Origin: Oceanicoccus sagamiensis
GTDB taxonomy: Bacteria > Pseudomonadota > Gammaproteobacteria > Pseudomonadales > Dasaniaceae
NCBI RefSeq assembly: GCF_002117105.1
Contig: NZ_CP019343.1
Span: 2,232,001-2,296,000, forward strand
Length of the DNA: 64,000 bases
Reading direction: 5' to 3'
Part shown: positions 47,711 to 56,834 of the stretch, in pieces
Position numbering within the stretch: position 1 is the stretch's first letter
How the letters are laid out: each line of letters begins with the position of its first letter
Position numbers and translations under genes: made by a program
Notes under the pieces: generated by a model
The model's input: the letters and a program-made list of their open reading frames with translations, nothing else
Told to the model about the DNA's origin: nothing
The model's database searches: none

Positions 47711-47728
47711 GTGGATTATAATCCACCC
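47711..47728. repeat. Single palindromic repeat copy upstream of ssb
   Basis: GTGGATTATAATCCACCC is a partial copy of the family at 47243-47464, missing the GTAGG end. It lies 107 bases before the ssb start. Confidence 0.75.
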
Positions 47729-47835
47729 GACGGGCCTGTTTTAGGCAAAGCCTTTTGTTTCATCTCTGGTCAGATTGGGCTGGTCGCGGTATAGTTCGGG
47801 GCATAACTTAATTGATTGTATTGTTGGAGAGCTTC

Positions 47836-48387
47836 ATGGCGCGTGGCATAAATAAAGTGATTTTGGTGGGTAATTTGGGTAATGAGCCTGAAACGCGTAC
47901 CTTTCCTGATGGCGGTAGTTTGACCAATATCAGTGTTGCTACCTCGGAGAGCTGGAAAGACAAGCAAACCGGCCAGCAGCAGGAGCGCACCGAGTGGCAC
48001 CGCGTTACCTTTAATGGCCGTTTGGCGGAGATCGCAGCACAATATTTGCGCAAAGGGTCCAAGGTTTATATCGAAGGTTCTTTGCGTACTCGCAAGTACC
48101 AAGACAAGCAGACCGGTGCTGACCGTTATTCAACCGATATCGTAGCCCGTGAAATGCAAATGCTGGATGCGCGTCAGGATAATATGGGTGGTGGTCAGGG
48201 TGGCGGCTATCAGCAGCCCCAGCAGCAACAGGGTGGCTATCAGCAGCAACCGCAACAGCAGCAGGGCGGTTATCAGCAGCAGCCTCCACAACAACAGCAA
48301 GCACCACAACAGCAAGCACCACAACAGCAGCCGCAAGCTGCCCCCGCTGGTAATTTCGACGATTTTGACGACGATATCCCTTTCTAA
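47836..48387 (+). CDS. ssb: Single-stranded DNA-binding protein
   Basis: 183 aa from ATG 47836 (TTGGAGA upstream); a longer in-frame start at 47812 is rejected because the protein begins [19 protein letters not shown] in relatives. The OB fold runs to about residue 110. The linker is Gln/Gly/Pro-rich (QQQGGYQQQ blocks, partly from CAG/CAA repeats). The C-terminal tip DDFDDDIPF, which recruits repair and replication proteins, is intact. Confidence 0.97.
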   Translation: MARGINKVILVGNLGNEPETRTFPDGGSLTNISVATSESWKDKQTGQQQERTEWHRVTFNGRLAEIAAQYLRKGSKVYIEGSLRTRKYQDKQTGADRYSTDIVAREMQMLDARQDNMGGGQGGGYQQPQQQQGGYQQQPQQQQGGYQQQPPQQQQAPQQQAPQQQPQAAPAGNFDDFDDDIPF

Positions 48388-48428
48388 CTCCCCTGGTATA
48401 TAAGGCTTGAATAGACGGTAGTTACTCA

Positions 48429-49319
48429 GTGAAAGTTCTGATCATTGCTCTGGATCACCAGATTCGCAATGCGCTAGAGGCGCAGTTGGATATTCGTGGC
48501 CGTGAGTATGAGTCCGTGGGTCTGGAGTGGATTAAGCACGAGGGCCCCGTTGACGTCCAAAATCCCCCTTTAAGGATTCCTAACGATATTTCCGTAGTGG
48601 TTAACGCTCTGAGCCTGGAGTGCCTTGAGCAACATCTGGCTGATGAGGAGTTGATCGAGTCTCTGGCGCTGGTCGCCCAAGCCTGTGAGCAGGCGGCGAT
48701 CCCTATTTTGCAGTTATCCAATAGCCAGGTCTTTGATGGCACCGAAGGAGGACGTTATCGTGAGACTGATGAGGTGGTTCCGGTCAGTCGTATTGGCGCC
48801 TTGCTATCGCGAATGGAAGAGCTGTTAAGGGGCAGTTGTCATCGCCATATTATTTTGCGCACCGGCCCCTTATTTAGCGCTGTGGGTGATAATTTGGTCA
48901 CCCTGTTACTGGCTGAGTTTCAACAGGGTGAAACCCTAAGACTTTGCAATGGTGCCAGCAGCTGTCCCATGCATGCTCAGGATTTGGCCCGTGTCGTCTC
49001 CGCTATTATTGACCAGCTTAGCTGTGGTTGTGAGAGCTGGGGCACTTATCACTATTGCAGCTCTGACCCCGCCAATGAATATCAGTTTGCGGAAACTGTA
49101 CTGGCCGTTGCCTCCCAATATACCCAGTCCTCTGAGCACCCCTTAAAGCTGGAGCCTAATGAGTCGTCAGAGTCCGATTGGCCAAGGCCCTTAATGAACT
49201 GCGAAAAAATTCTCCATACTTTTGGGATTAAGCAGTTGCCATGGCGCGCATTTGTAGTGCCTACGGTAAAGACCATCTTTCAACCAGAATCAACCGAGGA
49301 CAAAACCGATGAGCAATAG
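48429..49319 (+). CDS. RmlD-like NAD(P)-binding-fold protein with degenerate active site
   Basis: 296 aa. The overall pattern is that of dTDP-4-dehydrorhamnose reductase-like proteins: MKVLIIALDHQ, ISVVVNALSLE, IPILQLSNSQVFDG, HIILRTGPLFS. The usual catalytic YxxxK is replaced (SRIGALLSRMEELL), and the N-terminal glycine loop is not of the normal GxxGxxG form. It may be a pseudoenzyme or have another role. It starts with GTG at 48429. Its end overlaps the moaB start by 11 bases. Confidence 0.72.
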   Translation: MKVLIIALDHQIRNALEAQLDIRGREYESVGLEWIKHEGPVDVQNPPLRIPNDISVVVNALSLECLEQHLADEELIESLALVAQACEQAAIPILQLSNSQVFDGTEGGRYRETDEVVPVSRIGALLSRMEELLRGSCHRHIILRTGPLFSAVGDNLVTLLLAEFQQGETLRLCNGASSCPMHAQDLARVVSAIIDQLSCGCESWGTYHYCSSDPANEYQFAETVLAVASQYTQSSEHPLKLEPNESSESDWPRPLMNCEKILHTFGIKQLPWRAFVVPTVKTIFQPESTEDKTDEQ

Positions 49320-49845
49320 CTCCGGCAGTGAAAAACAGAGTTTGGGTGTGGCGGTATTAACCGTGTCCGATACCCGCACAGAAGCCAATGATACGTCGGG
49401 TCAATATCTGGTCGATAGCTTAGTGCAGGAAGGTCATCGGCTGGCGGATAAGCAGATTGTGATCGATGATATTTATTTAATTCGGGCAGTGATTTCCCAG
49501 TGGATTGCCAGTGATACTGTGCAAGCGATTTTGGTGACGGGGGGCACGGGTTTTACCGGTCGCGATTCTACGCCAGAAGCGGTCAGTGTGTTATTTGATA
49601 AAACGGTAGAAGGCTTTGGCGAGCTATTTCGCCATTTATCCTATGATGAAATTGGTACTTCAACCGTGCAGTCACGCGCGATTGCCGGTCTGGCCAATGA
49701 AACTGTGATCTTTTGTATGCCGGGTTCAACCAGTGCCTGTCAGACTGCCTGGGGAAAAATTATTCGTGAGCAATTGGATAGTACTTACCGCCCGTGTAAT
49801 TTTGTGGGTGTACTAAAAACCCGTGCCGAGCAGAACAATGCCTAA
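49309..49845 (+). CDS. moaB: Molybdopterin adenylyltransferase / MoaB
   Basis: 178 aa, MogA/MoaB family, for molybdenum cofactor synthesis. VAVLTVSDTRTEANDTSGQYL, ILVTGGTGFTGRDSTPEAV and AIAGLANETVIFCMPGSTSA (MPT-binding region) are present. It overlaps the upstream gene by 11 bases and the moeA start by 8 bases. Confidence 0.93.
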   Translation: MSNSSGSEKQSLGVAVLTVSDTRTEANDTSGQYLVDSLVQEGHRLADKQIVIDDIYLIRAVISQWIASDTVQAILVTGGTGFTGRDSTPEAVSVLFDKTVEGFGELFRHLSYDEIGTSTVQSRAIAGLANETVIFCMPGSTSACQTAWGKIIREQLDSTYRPCNFVGVLKTRAEQNNA

Positions 49846-51067
49846 GGCCATTAAAACCAGAGCGCCGCTAATGCCAGTGGAAGATGCTCTGGCTGCTATT
49901 CTTGGCGCTGCCACACCGATTACCGAAATAGAGACCGTGCCTTTATTAAAGGCGCTGGGCCGTGTACTGGCCGCCGATCAATCATCCGCCGTTGACGTAC
50001 CGCCCTGCGATAACAGCGCCATGGATGGCTATGCCATTCGCTATAGTGATTTGGCCGCTGGCGCAGCGCTGGCGGTTAGTCAGCGTATCCCTGCTGGAAC
50101 GATGGGGGAGTCGCTGGCGGCAGGTACAGCGGCGAGAATTTTTACCGGCGCTGCCATTCCCGACAACGCCGATACAGTGGTCATGCAAGAAGATACCGAA
50201 TCGGCCGGTGAGGGTAGTGGTGAGGGTATTACAGTCACCGCTGAGATTAAGGTGGGTCAACATATTCGCCCCAAGGGGCAGGATATCCGTTATGGCAGCG
50301 TTGTTATTGCTAAAGGCAAGCGGCTACAGCCCCAGGATATTGGTCTGCTAGCCTCAATAGGCGCTACCGAGGTAGACGTGTTTAGGCCTTTAAAAGTTGC
50401 GGTGTTATCCACTGGCGACGAGTTGGTAGAGCCGGGCACCCCTTTGGCTGAAGGCCAGATTTATAATTCTAACCGATACACCTTATCCGCTCTGCTGACG
50501 GCCATGGGGTACGAGGTGATGGATGGCGGTATTGTCGCCGATGATTTTGATATCACCTGCCAGCAACTACAGACTCTGGCTGAGAGGGCGGATATTATTA
50601 TTTCTTCCGGTGGTGTATCCGTGGGCGAGGAAGATCATGTGAAGGCGGCGGTAGAGTCTTTGGGTGAATTAGGGTTATGGAAGTTAAATATTAAACCAGG
50701 CAAGCCTTTGGCGTTTGGCTCGGTGAGCGGTACCCCGTTTTTTGGTTTGCCGGGTAACCCGTCCTCCGTGTTTGTCACCTTTTCCCTGTTGGCTCGTCCC
50801 TATTTATTACGTTATCAGGGGCAGGCTGAGGTTGCGCCGATTATCACTAAAGCCGAAGCGGGGTTTGATTGGCAAAGAGCGGGTACTCGCCAGGAATATC
50901 TGCGGGCTAAAGTGCAGGGTGGCAAGGTTGAGTTATATCCCAATCAAAGCTCTGGTGTGTTGGCGTCTGCAAGCTGGGCGAATGCATTGGTAGTGTTACC
51001 CCCCAATACCAAGGTAGCCACCGGTGATCAAGTTCAGGTGATTTTGCTGACAGAGCTGTCAGGCTAA
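49838..51067 (+). CDS. moeA: Molybdopterin molybdenumtransferase
   Basis: 409 aa from ATG 49838; a GTG five codons earlier (49823) is also open. MPVEDALAAILGA, DNSAMDGYAIR, AGTAARIFTGAAIP, NSNRYTLSALL, ISSGGVSVGEEDHVK and GLPGNPSSVFVTF are hallmark motifs. MoeA inserts molybdate into molybdopterin. It overlaps moaB by 8 bases, so the two are coupled. Confidence 0.95.
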   Translation: MPKAIKTRAPLMPVEDALAAILGAATPITEIETVPLLKALGRVLAADQSSAVDVPPCDNSAMDGYAIRYSDLAAGAALAVSQRIPAGTMGESLAAGTAARIFTGAAIPDNADTVVMQEDTESAGEGSGEGITVTAEIKVGQHIRPKGQDIRYGSVVIAKGKRLQPQDIGLLASIGATEVDVFRPLKVAVLSTGDELVEPGTPLAEGQIYNSNRYTLSALLTAMGYEVMDGGIVADDFDITCQQLQTLAERADIIISSGGVSVGEEDHVKAAVESLGELGLWKLNIKPGKPLAFGSVSGTPFFGLPGNPSSVFVTFSLLARPYLLRYQGQAEVAPIITKAEAGFDWQRAGTRQEYLRAKVQGGKVELYPNQSSGVLASASWANALVVLPPNTKVATGDQVQVILLTELSG

Positions 51068-51072
51068 TATAC

Positions 51073-51165
51073 GTAGGGTGGATTATAATCCACCAGCCCC
51101 CAATGCCAATAAAAATGCCGGACTTAAAAAGCCCGGCATTGATGGTGTATTTTAATCCACCCTAC
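51073..51165. repeat. Inverted pair of palindromic repeats with a hairpin (93-bp MITE-like unit)
   Basis: The left end (51073-51094) is a full copy of the GTAGG / GGTGGATTATAATCCACC palindrome in plus orientation; the right end (51144-51165) is an inverted, slightly changed copy ending CCCTAC. Between them AATGCCGG and CCGGCATT form a stem around about 11 bases. It lies between the convergent moeA and fabB genes and may also end both transcripts. Confidence 0.82.
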
Positions 51166-52373
51166 ACTTTCTGGAAGACTACGCTGGCGTTGGTGCCACC
51201 AAAACCAAAGCTATTAGACATAGCCCGAGTAATCGTTACATCATCTTTACGCTCAGTCACAATATTCAACTTGGCCGCTTCTGGGTCCAGATTCTCGATA
51301 TTGGCCGAGGCACACACAAAGTTGTTTTCCATCATCAGCAATGAGTAGATCGCTTCCTGAACCCCGGTAGCGCCTAGAGAGTGGCCGCTCAGGGATTTGG
51401 TGGAGCTGATCATTGGAGAATTATCACCAAAGGCCTCCACAATTGCTTTAAGCTCCTGGATATCACCGGCAGGGGTAGACGTGCCGTGGGAGTTAATATA
51501 ATCCAGCGGGCCGTCAACGGTAGCCAGGGCTTGTTCCATGCAGCGCACGGCACCTTCACCGCTGGGGGCAACCATATCGTAGCCATCAGAGGTGGCGCCA
51601 TAGCCAACCACTTCCGCGTAGATTTTGGCGCCGCGAGCTTTCGCGTGTTCGTATTCTTCGACCACTACCATACCGCCGCCACCGGAGATAACAAAACCAT
51701 CGCGGTCTGCATCATAAGCCCTTGAGGCTTTATCGGGGGTGTCATTATATTTGGTAGAGAGTGCGCCCATGGCATCAAACAGGCAGCTTAGGGTCCAGTG
51801 TTCTTCTTCACCGCCACCGGCAAAAATCACATCCTGCTTGCCCAGTTGGATTTGCTCCAGCGCAGTGCCAATACAGTGGGCACTGGTGGCGCAGGCGGAG
51901 GATATAGAGTAGTTAACGCCTTTGATTTTAAACGGTGTCGCCAGACAGGCTGATACGGTGCTGCCCATCGTTTGGGTTACTCGGTAGGGCCCAATACGTT
52001 TCAGACCGCGATCGCGCAGGATATCGGCTGACTCGATCAGGTTGGCAGAGGATGCACCACCGGAGCCAGCGATAATACCGGTGCGAGGATTGGATATTTG
52101 CTCTTCGGTCAGGCCGGAGTCTTTAACGGCTTCCTGCATAGAGATATAGGCATAAGCCGCGGCATCACCCATAAAGCGAAGCTGCTTGCGGTCAATATGT
52201 TCTTTAAAGTCGATATCAATGGTACCGGCAATATGGCTGCGCAGGCCCATTTCTTTATAGTCTTCACGGTACTGGATACCCGATTTCCCTTCTTTCAGGG
52301 ATTCCAGTACTGCGTCTTTGCCCGTACCAATGCAAGATACAATGCCTAGCCCGGTAATTACTGCTCTTTTCAT
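51162..52373 (-). CDS. fabB: 3-oxoacyl-ACP synthase I (KAS I)
   Basis: 403 aa. [16 protein letters not shown], catalytic Cys in [15 protein letters not shown] (about 163), His in [12 protein letters not shown] (about 298) and [11 protein letters not shown] (about 333) are all present. FabB extends the cis-decenoyl chain made by FabA for unsaturated fatty acids. It ends inside the repeat unit (its stop overlaps the last bases). It is 80 bases downstream of fabA on the same strand. Confidence 0.97.
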   Translation of the reverse strand: MKRAVITGLGIVSCIGTGKDAVLESLKEGKSGIQYREDYKEMGLRSHIAGTIDIDFKEHIDRKQLRFMGDAAAYAYISMQEAVKDSGLTEEQISNPRTGIIAGSGGASSANLIESADILRDRGLKRIGPYRVTQTMGSTVSACLATPFKIKGVNYSISSACATSAHCIGTALEQIQLGKQDVIFAGGGEEEHWTLSCLFDAMGALSTKYNDTPDKASRAYDADRDGFVISGGGGMVVVEEYEHAKARGAKIYAEVVGYGATSDGYDMVAPSGEGAVRCMEQALATVDGPLDYINSHGTSTPAGDIQELKAIVEAFGDNSPMISSTKSLSGHSLGATGVQEAIYSLLMMENNFVCASANIENLDPEAAKLNIVTERKDDVTITRAMSNSFGFGGTNASVVFQKV

Positions 52374-52453
52374 AGCTGCCTCGTTTAGCTGCCTTGTTGT
52401 CGTTCAAGGAGGGCGCGACCAGAGGTGCGCCAGGTTAAAATAAGTTTCGTGGT

Positions 52454-52978
52454 TTAAAAAGCCATATTTTCAGGCTGGAATACACCAACACGCAAATCTT
52501 TAGCGGTATAGATGACTTTGCCATCAACAGCAACGGAGCCATCAGCGATTCCCATTATTAGCTTACGTTCAATAACTCTTTTAAAATCAAGCTGATAGGT
52601 GACTTTTTTGGCGTCGGGCAGGATTTGACCGGTAAATTTAATCTCGCCAGCCCCCAGTGCGCGACCGCGACCTTTATTGCCTCTCCAGCTTAGGAAGAAA
52701 CCGACCAATTGCCACATGGCATCCAGGCCAAGGCAGCCGGGCATAACAGGGTCGTCTTTAAAGTGGCAGTCAAAAAACCAAAGGTCAGGGTTAATATCAA
52801 GCTCAGCGGTGACTTCCCCTTTACCGTAGAGTCCGCCGTCGTTGGTCATATTTAAGACTCTATCAATCATTAACATATTGTCAGAGGGTAAACGGGCAAA
52901 TTCTTCACCAAATAAAGTGCCTTGGCCTGAGGCGATTAGCTCTTCTTTAGTGAACGAGTTTTGATTGTGGGAAGACAT
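52454..52978 (-). CDS. fabA: 3-hydroxydecanoyl-ACP dehydratase/isomerase
   Basis: 174 aa from ATG 52978, where relatives begin ([20 protein letters not shown]); an open frame extends further upstream but is not expected to be translated. The catalytic His is in [25 protein letters not shown] and the Asp in the same motif. FabA makes trans-2- and cis-3-decenoyl-ACP. It is divergent from ugd. Confidence 0.97.
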   Translation of the reverse strand: MSSHNQNSFTKEELIASGQGTLFGEEFARLPSDNMLMIDRVLNMTNDGGLYGKGEVTAELDINPDLWFFDCHFKDDPVMPGCLGLDAMWQLVGFFLSWRGNKGRGRALGAGEIKFTGQILPDAKKVTYQLDFKRVIERKLIMGIADGSVAVDGKVIYTAKDLRVGVFQPENMAF

Positions 52979-53041
52979 AAAAGGTTCCAATTTAGGGACT
53001 TTGTTAGGGGCTTTACAAGCATGGGTGTGTGAAAAGTGCGC

Positions 53042-53071
53042 ATTGTAATCTATGGCGGCCTCGCAAGCCAA
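53042..53071 (-). promoter_or_regulatory. Candidate promoter of fabA-fabB
   Basis: Read on the minus strand: TTGGCT (53071-53066), an 18-base spacer and TACAAT (53047-53042), then about 64 bases to the fabA ATG. The -10 box matches five of six consensus bases. Confidence 0.5.
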
Positions 53072-53118
53072 TAATTGCCACATTTAAGGTGTTGATTGCA
53101 CTGGGAATATAGGAGGGC

Positions 53119-53146
53119 TTGATATAGGATGTTGCGTCGTTACGAT
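53119..53146 (+). promoter_or_regulatory. Candidate promoter of ugd
   Basis: TTGATA (53119-53124), a 16-base spacer and TACGAT (53141-53146) fit sigma-70 boxes moderately; the gene starts 50 bases later. Confidence 0.35.
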
Positions 53147-53196
53147 AATAAATTTAATAGGTTAGCGGCTGTTTGGTGAGATATAAGGGGATATAA

Positions 53197-54540
53197 TTGA
53201 AAGTTGCAGTGGTAGGTACAGGGTATGTAGGCCTGGTGACAGGTGCTTGTTTTACGGAAATGGGCAATCATGTGGTTTGTATCGATATTGATGAGGCCAA
53301 GTTGGACCGGTTGCGAGCCGGTGAAATCCCTATTTTTGAGCCTGGTTTGGATGCCGTTGTTAGTTCGGGTATTGAGGCTGGCTTACTGCGTTTTAGTTCT
53401 GATATCGCTGAGTCGATTAAAGATGCTGAGTATATCTTTATTGCTGTGGGTACACCTCCCGGCGAGGATGGTTCGGCGGATTTGCAGTATGTTTTGGCCG
53501 TGGCCAAAAGTATTGGCGAACATTTGAAAAATTATGCGGTCGTTATCGATAAGTCCACCGTACCCGTTGGCACCGCGGATAAAGTGCATGCTGAAATTAG
53601 CTCACAGTTAGCGCTTAGAGACGCTGATATCGATTTTGATGTGGTCAGCAACCCTGAGTTTTTAAAAGAAGGGGCGGCCGTCAATGACTTTATGCGTCCT
53701 GACCGTGTCGTTGTCGGCACCAATAGCGAAAAAGCTCGCCAAAAGATGACCGAGCTGTACAGTCCCTATCTGAGATCCAGCGACCGCCTGATGTTTATGG
53801 GGGTGCGTGATGCCGAAATGACTAAATATGCGGCTAATGCCATGCTGGCGACTAAAATTTCCTTTATGAATGAGGTTGCAGGCCTCTGTGATGAGCTTGA
53901 CGTTGATGTTGAAAATGTCAGACGCGGTATTGGCTCTGACAGCCGTATTGGTTACTCGTTTATTTACCCCGGCTGTGGTTATGGTGGCTCCTGTTTTCCC
54001 AAAGATGTAAAGGCTTTGGTGCACACCGCTGAGCAATCGGGCTTTGAGCCCACCCTATTGGCTGCGGTAGAAAAGAGAAATAACAGCCAGAAGCATAAGC
54101 TATTTAGTAATATATCCGGCTACTTTAAGGGTGACCTTAAAGGTAAGCGCATTGCTGTTTGGGGCCTGGCCTTTAAGCCGGGTACGGATGATATGCGTGA
54201 GGCGCCTTCAATTGTCTTAATTAATGCCCTGATTGAAGCGGGTGCGCAGGTTTGTGCCTTCGACCCAGTGGCGAAAGAAACAGCGGCCAGAGAGTTTCCA
54301 GAACAGTGGTTGGCCGATGGTCAGTTGCAGATGGTGGATTTTCAGTACGATGTTTTAAAGCAGGCCGATGCTCTGGTATTAGTCACCGAATGGAAGCGCT
54401 TTCGCCAACCTGATTTTGAAGCGATGAAAGAGCTAATGAATGATGCGATTATTTTTGATGGTCGCAACCAATATGATCCCGATTATTTAAAATCTATTGA
54501 GTTTAAATACAGTGGTATTGGGCGTAACAATTTTAAATAA
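53197..54540 (+). CDS. ugd: UDP-glucose 6-dehydrogenase
   Basis: 447 aa from TTG 53197 with AAGGGG six bases upstream. NAD loop VVGTGYVGLVTGACF, VPVGTADKV, NPEFLKEGAAVNDFMRPDRVVVG and catalytic Cys in YPGCGYGGSCFPKDVKAL are present. It oxidises UDP-glucose to UDP-glucuronate. It is first in a plus-strand group (ugd-manC-galU-manB) that supplies sugar nucleotides. Confidence 0.96.
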   Translation: MKVAVVGTGYVGLVTGACFTEMGNHVVCIDIDEAKLDRLRAGEIPIFEPGLDAVVSSGIEAGLLRFSSDIAESIKDAEYIFIAVGTPPGEDGSADLQYVLAVAKSIGEHLKNYAVVIDKSTVPVGTADKVHAEISSQLALRDADIDFDVVSNPEFLKEGAAVNDFMRPDRVVVGTNSEKARQKMTELYSPYLRSSDRLMFMGVRDAEMTKYAANAMLATKISFMNEVAGLCDELDVDVENVRRGIGSDSRIGYSFIYPGCGYGGSCFPKDVKALVHTAEQSGFEPTLLAAVEKRNNSQKHKLFSNISGYFKGDLKGKRIAVWGLAFKPGTDDMREAPSIVLINALIEAGAQVCAFDPVAKETAAREFPEQWLADGQLQMVDFQYDVLKQADALVLVTEWKRFRQPDFEAMKELMNDAIIFDGRNQYDPDYLKSIEFKYSGIGRNNFK

Positions 54541-54559
54541 ATTTTTATATTAGGAATAT

Positions 54560-55969
54560 ATGTTAATTCCAGTTTTATTGTCAGGTGGTGTTGGTAGCCG
54601 TTTGTGGCCGTTATCTCGAGAGTTAAACCCCAAGCAATTTTTACCCTTGGCCGGTAGCTTAAGTTTACTCGAGCAAACGATGGAGCGTACCAAGAGTCTG
54701 GATGCCGGTGCGCCGATTATTGTGTGTAATGACGAGCATCGTTTTACCGTAGCGGAGCAAATGCGTGGTATAGGTACCAATCCTGACGCAATTATTCTTG
54801 AACCGATGGGGAAAAACACCGCACCTGCCGTTGCCGTTGCTGCTTTACAAGCCATTAAGCAAAGCCCTGAGGGTGTTATGCTGGTGATGCCTGCTGATCA
54901 TGTAGTCAGGGATGTGCCAGCTTTCTCAGCAGCGGTAGCGGCTGGTATGACGGAAGCGCAACAGGGTAGGTTGGTGACCTTTGGTATCGTGCCTGAATCT
55001 CCTGAGACAGGTTATGGTTATATCCGTCGTAATGCTGAGGTATCACCGGGGAATTATGCAATTGCCGAGTTTGTAGAAAAGCCGTCTTTGGAAATTGCCC
55101 AGCAATATGTCGACAGTGGTGACTATTATTGGAATAGTGGCATGTTTTTGATGGGTGCCCAAACCTATTTGGACGAACTACAGGTTTTGGCTCCCGCTAT
55201 GTTATCAGCCGCCAAGGCCGCATTCGACGCTGCCAATGATGATCTTGATTTTGTTCGTCTTGGTGCTGAAGAGTTTTCCCGTTGCCCCAGTGATTCCATT
55301 GATTATGCTGTGATGGAAAAAACAGAGCAAGGCGTGGTAGTGCCGTTATCCTGTGGTTGGAGTGATGTCGGTGCCTGGTCGAGTTTGTGGGAGGTGGGTG
55401 ATAAAGATACCTCTGGCAATGTCATGGTTGGCGATACTTTATTGCACAATACTGAAAATAGTTATGTGCACAGCAATTCACGCTTAGTCACAACAGTGGG
55501 TGTTGATAATATTGTAGTGGTTGAAACTCCGGATGCCGTATTGGTTGCCGACAAAGATCAAGTGCAAGATGTGAAAGCGATTGTTAATAGCTTAAAGGCT
55601 GCGGACAGGACTGAAGCGACAGCACATACTAAAGTCTATCGTCCCTGGGGGTCTTATGAATCTCTGGCGATTGCTGAGCGTTTTCAAGTTAAGCGTATTG
55701 TTGTTAACCCGGGCCAGAAGCTTTCGCTGCAATTGCATCATCATCGTGCAGAACATTGGATTGTAGTGAGTGGTACGGCTGTTGTTACCTGCGGCGACAA
55801 AGAGTTTGTTTTATCGGAAGATCAGTCAACCTATATTCCATTGGGAACCAAACATCGTCTGGCCAACACCGGTGTTATACCGCTGGAGCTTATCGAGGTT
55901 CAAAGTGGTAGTTATTTAGGTGAAGATGATATTGTCAGATTTGAAGATGTTTACGGACGCAGTAATTAA
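54560..55969 (+). CDS. manC: Mannose-1-phosphate guanylyltransferase / mannose-6-phosphate isomerase
   Basis: 469 aa, two-domain type II enzyme (AlgA/ManC-like). The nucleotidyltransferase domain has LSGGVGSRLWPLSRELNPKQFLPL, MPADHVV and FVEKPSLE; the C-terminal cupin (isomerase) domain has LSLQLHHHRAEHWIVVSG and the terminal GEDDIVRFEDVYGR. It makes GDP-mannose. The gene lies 20 bases after ugd. Confidence 0.95.
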   Translation: MLIPVLLSGGVGSRLWPLSRELNPKQFLPLAGSLSLLEQTMERTKSLDAGAPIIVCNDEHRFTVAEQMRGIGTNPDAIILEPMGKNTAPAVAVAALQAIKQSPEGVMLVMPADHVVRDVPAFSAAVAAGMTEAQQGRLVTFGIVPESPETGYGYIRRNAEVSPGNYAIAEFVEKPSLEIAQQYVDSGDYYWNSGMFLMGAQTYLDELQVLAPAMLSAAKAAFDAANDDLDFVRLGAEEFSRCPSDSIDYAVMEKTEQGVVVPLSCGWSDVGAWSSLWEVGDKDTSGNVMVGDTLLHNTENSYVHSNSRLVTTVGVDNIVVVETPDAVLVADKDQVQDVKAIVNSLKAADRTEATAHTKVYRPWGSYESLAIAERFQVKRIVVNPGQKLSLQLHHHRAEHWIVVSGTAVVTCGDKEFVLSEDQSTYIPLGTKHRLANTGVIPLELIEVQSGSYLGEDDIVRFEDVYGRSN

Positions 55970-55992
55970 AATTTTTAAAAGGTTTTTTATTC

Positions 55993-56817
55993 ATGATTAA
56001 TAAATGTTTATTTCCGGTTGCGGGTTATGGAACGCGGTTTTTGCCAGCTACGAAATCCATGCCGAAAGAAATGCTGCCGGTGGTTAATAAGCCATTGGTG
56101 CAATACGGTGTTGAAGAGGCGATTGCTGCGGGCATGAATCAAATGGCTTTTGTGACTGGGCGTGGTAAGCGTGCGATCACTGATCACTTTGATATTAGTT
56201 ATGAGTTGGAGCACCAAATTGCAGGTAGTGCGAAAGAAAGCTACTTAACCAGTATTCGTGGCGTACTTGATCAGGCTACCTTTACTATGACTCGCCAACG
56301 TGAAATGAAAGGTTTAGGGCATGCTATTCTGACGGGTGAGACGCTGATCGGTAATGAACCCTTTGGCGTCGTCTTGTCCGATGATTTATGTCTCAATAAT
56401 GGCGATGCTGTTTTGGCGCAGATGGTGAATTTGTATAAGCAGTTTCGTTGCAGCATTGTTGCCATTCAGGAAGTGCCCAAAGACCAGACTGAAAAATACG
56501 GGGTGATTTCCGGCGAAGCGTTGAAAGATGGCTTGTACCGTGTTGATGATATGGTTGAAAAGCCCAGTCCGGAAGATGCGCCATCTAACCTGGCGATCAT
56601 TGGTCGCTATATATTGACACCAGATATTTTTGATATTTTACGTGATACTCCACCAGGCAAAGGGGGTGAGGTACAGCTGACAGATGCGCTCTTGACGCAG
56701 GCTAAAAATGGCTGTGTGATGGCCTATAAATTTGAAGGTCAACGCTTTGATTGCGGCAGTGTTGATGGCTTTGTTGAAGCTACCAACTACGTTTATGAAA
56801 ATGTCTATAAAGCCTAA
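55993..56817 (+). CDS. galU: UTP--glucose-1-phosphate uridylyltransferase
   Basis: 274 aa. FPVAGYGTRFLPATKSMPKEMLPVVNKPLVQYGVEEA is the substrate-binding N-terminus; VVLSDDLCLN, MVEKP and FEGQRFDCGSVDGFVEA follow. It makes UDP-glucose, the substrate of Ugd encoded just upstream. Confidence 0.96.
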   Translation: MINKCLFPVAGYGTRFLPATKSMPKEMLPVVNKPLVQYGVEEAIAAGMNQMAFVTGRGKRAITDHFDISYELEHQIAGSAKESYLTSIRGVLDQATFTMTRQREMKGLGHAILTGETLIGNEPFGVVLSDDLCLNNGDAVLAQMVNLYKQFRCSIVAIQEVPKDQTEKYGVISGEALKDGLYRVDDMVEKPSPEDAPSNLAIIGRYILTPDIFDILRDTPPGKGGEVQLTDALLTQAKNGCVMAYKFEGQRFDCGSVDGFVEATNYVYENVYKA

Positions 56818-56834
56818 TAAAGAGAACGCGCTAG

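Larger units (their letters stand above)
47127..47835. other. Intergenic region between uvrA and ssb with several palindromic repeats
   Basis: About 700 bases without a credible gene; short open frames here are within repeats. It holds four copies of a GTGGATTATAATCCAC-type palindrome and one nested inverted-repeat element, listed separately. The promoters of uvrA and ssb must lie here, but I cannot place either with confidence. Confidence 0.7.

Noticed and set aside
52979-53083. Upstream extension of FabA
   Set aside because: The 35 extra residues are absent from the family, and the candidate promoter overlaps this region.
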